The notes beneath the pieces were generated by a model. That model was not told where the DNA came from. It ran no database searches and saw only the letters and a list, made by a program, of their open reading frames with translations. The position numbers and the translations under genes were made by a program. From positions 1 to 64,000 of the forward strand of contig JBGTDA010000021.1 in assembly GCA_041748555.1 (NCBI GenBank): a stretch of 64,000 bases of DNA, given 5' to 3'. This document shows positions 62,523 to 64,000 of the stretch, one piece after another (the first letter of the stretch is position 1; each line of letters begins with the position of its first letter). Source of the DNA: Rhodonellum sp041748555 (GTDB taxonomy: Bacteria > Bacteroidota > Bacteroidia > Cytophagales > Cyclobacteriaceae).

Positions 62523-63522
62523 TGCCGGTGGCCTTTTTAAAGCTTTGGGGAGACAAGGAGCTTTAATTGAAGTGGTGGATGAATTTTACCATATTCCTTT
62601 GAGCAGTAAAATATTAAAAGCCAAAATCCTGTCAAAAGCACTGAGGGGAGTTTTCATTGATGATTTCAATTTTGAAATTTTGAATATGACCCGTAAATTC
62701 AATCCTGATGCTGTATTGGTATATAAAGGTGCTTTTGTGACACCCAAAACTCTACTTGCTCTCAAAAAAATGAAGATAAGGCTTTACAATTTCTATCCTG
62801 ATGTAAGTTTCCATACCCATGGGAGTTTATTAAAAGATACCCTGGCTTTATATGATAAGATTTTTACCACAAAGACATTTGGCATAAAGGATTACGGGGA
62901 TCAGCTTGGGATCAAAGATGCTGTTTTCATACCCCATGGATATGATCCTGATATACACAAACCTATCAGCAGGGAAACAATCCCGGCCGGATTCTTCTGC
63001 GATGTGAGTTTTATCGGCACCTATTCTCCCAAAAAAGAAAAACTTTTAGCAGCCATCATAGACAGGTTCCCCGTCATAGATTTGAAAATATGGGGAACCC
63101 AATGGGAAAAATCTACCATGCCGCAATTAAAAACATACCTGCAACAGGAGGGAATATTTGGAGACCTTTATGCCGCGGGAATCTGTGCTTCTAAAATCAA
63201 CCTGGGGATTCTTTCTGAAAAAGTCAAAGGTGCCTCTTCAGGAGATCTGATAACTTCCCGTACGTTCCATATTCCTGCTGCCGGAGGTTTTCTGCTTCAT
63301 GAAAAAAATGCTGAATCCATTCTTTATTTTGAAGAATCCAGTGAAGCTGCATTTTTTGAAAATACAGAAGACCTTTTGAACAAGATTGATTATTACTTAA
63401 AAGAAGATCAGCTCCGAATAGAAATTTCCCAAGCCGGAATGAGACGAGCAAATAAAGATCACAGCCTGGATCAAAGAGCAAAAAAGGTTCTAGAACAAAT
63501 GCAGTTTACACCTTTAAACTGA
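62482..63522 (+). CDS. CgeB-like glycosyltransferase
   Basis: A 346-residue protein: MKILCVGPLWRGSNAGGLFKAL, RLYNFYPDVSFHTHGS, IPHGYDPDIHKPI, FFCDVSFIGTYSPKKEKLLAAI and TSRTFHIPAAGGFLLHEKN, all features of the CgeB group (GT-B fold, glycosyltransferase family 1-like with a C-terminal Glyco_trans_1_2 part). ATG 62482 lies inside the end of the polymerase-like gene (41-base overlap). A weak hairpin (AGGTTTT/AAAACCT, 63522-63543) follows its stop. Confidence 0.75.
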   Translation: MKILCVGPLWRGSNAGGLFKALGRQGALIEVVDEFYHIPLSSKILKAKILSKALRGVFIDDFNFEILNMTRKFNPDAVLVYKGAFVTPKTLLALKKMKIRLYNFYPDVSFHTHGSLLKDTLALYDKIFTTKTFGIKDYGDQLGIKDAVFIPHGYDPDIHKPISRETIPAGFFCDVSFIGTYSPKKEKLLAAIIDRFPVIDLKIWGTQWEKSTMPQLKTYLQQEGIFGDLYAAGICASKINLGILSEKVKGASSGDLITSRTFHIPAAGGFLLHEKNAESILYFEESSEAAFFENTEDLLNKIDYYLKEDQLRIEISQAGMRRANKDHSLDQRAKKVLEQMQFTPLN

Positions 63523-63543
63523 GGTTTTCCCATCCAAAAACCT
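63522..63543 (+). terminator. Weak hairpin after the CgeB-like gene
   Basis: AGGTTTT (63522-63528) pairs with AAAACCT (63537-63543) over an eight-base loop, followed by an A/T-rich stretch. Only two G-C pairs, so at most a partial terminator before the next gene at 63569. Confidence 0.3.
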
Positions 63544-63568
63544 TTAATTATTAAATATAAAAAATTAA

Positions 63569-64000
63569 ATGATTACAGTTTCCCATTTCAATAGGGACCC
63601 CAGACCTTCCAACTATACCTTTGAACAACTGTTCGGGGCAATAAGGCTGGAGCTGAATAAAAACCTGAATGTGATCAATCATGATATTCCGGCTGGGATG
63701 GGAAGAATTGCATCCATTCGTTGGGCAAAAAAGAATGCAGGGAAAATAAACCACATAACAGGAGACGTACATTTTCTATCCTATGGATTGCCTGCAAAAA
63801 ACACGATACTCACTGTCCATGATTTGGGGTATTATACTACCACCTTGAAAGGGATAAAAAAGATGATCTATCGGAAATTTTGGTTGCAGGATCCGTTTAA
63901 AAAAGTTGATACCATCACTGCCATTTCCCGGGCGACCAAGAATGACATCATGAAACACTTCAATGTTCCTGAGGAAAAGATCATTATAATACCGGATCCT
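63569..64000 (+). CDS. GT4-like glycosyltransferase, 5' part (cut by window edge)
   Basis: The first 144 residues of a GT-B transferase: MITVSHFNRDPRPSNYTFEQ, INHITGDVHFLSYGLPAKNTILTVHDLGYY (about 66-95, the HDLG acceptor-side motif of mannosyltransferase-type GT4 enzymes) and ITAISRATKNDIMKHFNVPEEKIIIIPDP at the domain junction. The donor domain lies beyond the window. ATG 63569 gives the full conserved N-terminus. Confidence 0.82.
   Translation, partial: MITVSHFNRDPRPSNYTFEQLFGAIRLELNKNLNVINHDIPAGMGRIASIRWAKKNAGKINHITGDVHFLSYGLPAKNTILTVHDLGYYTTTLKGIKKMIYRKFWLQDPFKKVDTITAISRATKNDIMKHFNVPEEKIIIIPDP

Noticed and set aside
1..64000. tRNA, rRNA, CRISPR, insertion sequences, phage genes
   Set aside because: I looked for these on both strands and saw no cloverleaf-like, repeat-spacer or transposase sequence that I could support.

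Overview
This window looks like chromosomal DNA of a Bacteroidota bacterium, most likely Cytophagales (Cyclobacteriaceae-like). That placement is an inference. The grounds are the AT-rich intergenic DNA, the near absence of Shine-Dalgarno sequences, a TTTG-N19-TAnnTTTG promoter typical of the phylum, and the gene families present: DUF2911, S45 acylase, a wHTH/nucleotidyltransferase regulator ahead of an export gene, and long multi-SLBB export proteins. I saw no rRNA, tRNA, CRISPR array or intact insertion sequence.

Layout. 1-8.6 kb is mostly housekeeping or general genes: the end-truncated L-serine dehydratase beta chain (-), a class IV aminotransferase (+), a ParE/RelE-type toxin-antitoxin pair (+), thymidylate synthase and a membrane EEP phosphodiesterase (-), a DUF2911 protein, an S45 acylase and a small membrane protein (+). 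From 8.8 kb to the right edge nearly everything is surface-polysaccharide biosynthesis, about 55 kb.

Block A (8.8-35.2 kb): a frameshifted regulator, a large outer-membrane export protein with six SLBB repeats, UDP-glucose dehydrogenase, a Wzz-like protein without kinase, the wlbA/wlbB/wlbC-type enzymes for UDP-2,3-diacetamido-uronic acid, an aminotransferase/SDR/acyltransferase trio, a Wzx flippase, a Wzy-like polymerase, six glycosyltransferases, a secreted GH123-like glycosidase, a Wzi-like protein, and rfbA/rfbD.

Block B (35.6-57.9 kb): a TviB/WbpA-type UDP-HexNAc dehydrogenase (the missing first step of the diacetamido-uronate pathway), a small Wza lipoprotein, a full Wzc tyrosine kinase, a sugar N-formyltransferase fused to ankyrin repeats, a Wzm/Wzt ABC exporter, and then seven glycosyltransferases interleaved with three AsnB-type amidotransferases and one methyltransferase.

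Block C (58.2-64 kb): an AlgI/AlgJ-like O-acetylation pair on the minus strand, then divergently a second polymerase-like membrane protein and two glycosyltransferases, the last cut by the window edge.

How it may fit together (inference): uronic acids (GlcA from Ugd, 2,3-diacetamido-GlcA from TviB/WlbA/WlbC/WlbB) and formylated or acylated amino sugars are built, assembled by many glycosyltransferases, and decorated by amidation (AsnB x3), methylation and O-acetylation. They would leave the cell by two routes: Wzx/Wzy with the large SLBB protein, and an ABC exporter beside Wza/Wzc. The most unusual features are the triplicated amidotransferases beside two uronate pathways, the ankyrin-fused formyltransferase, the GH123 enzyme inside a glycosyltransferase operon, and the A5G frameshift in the only candidate regulator of the locus.
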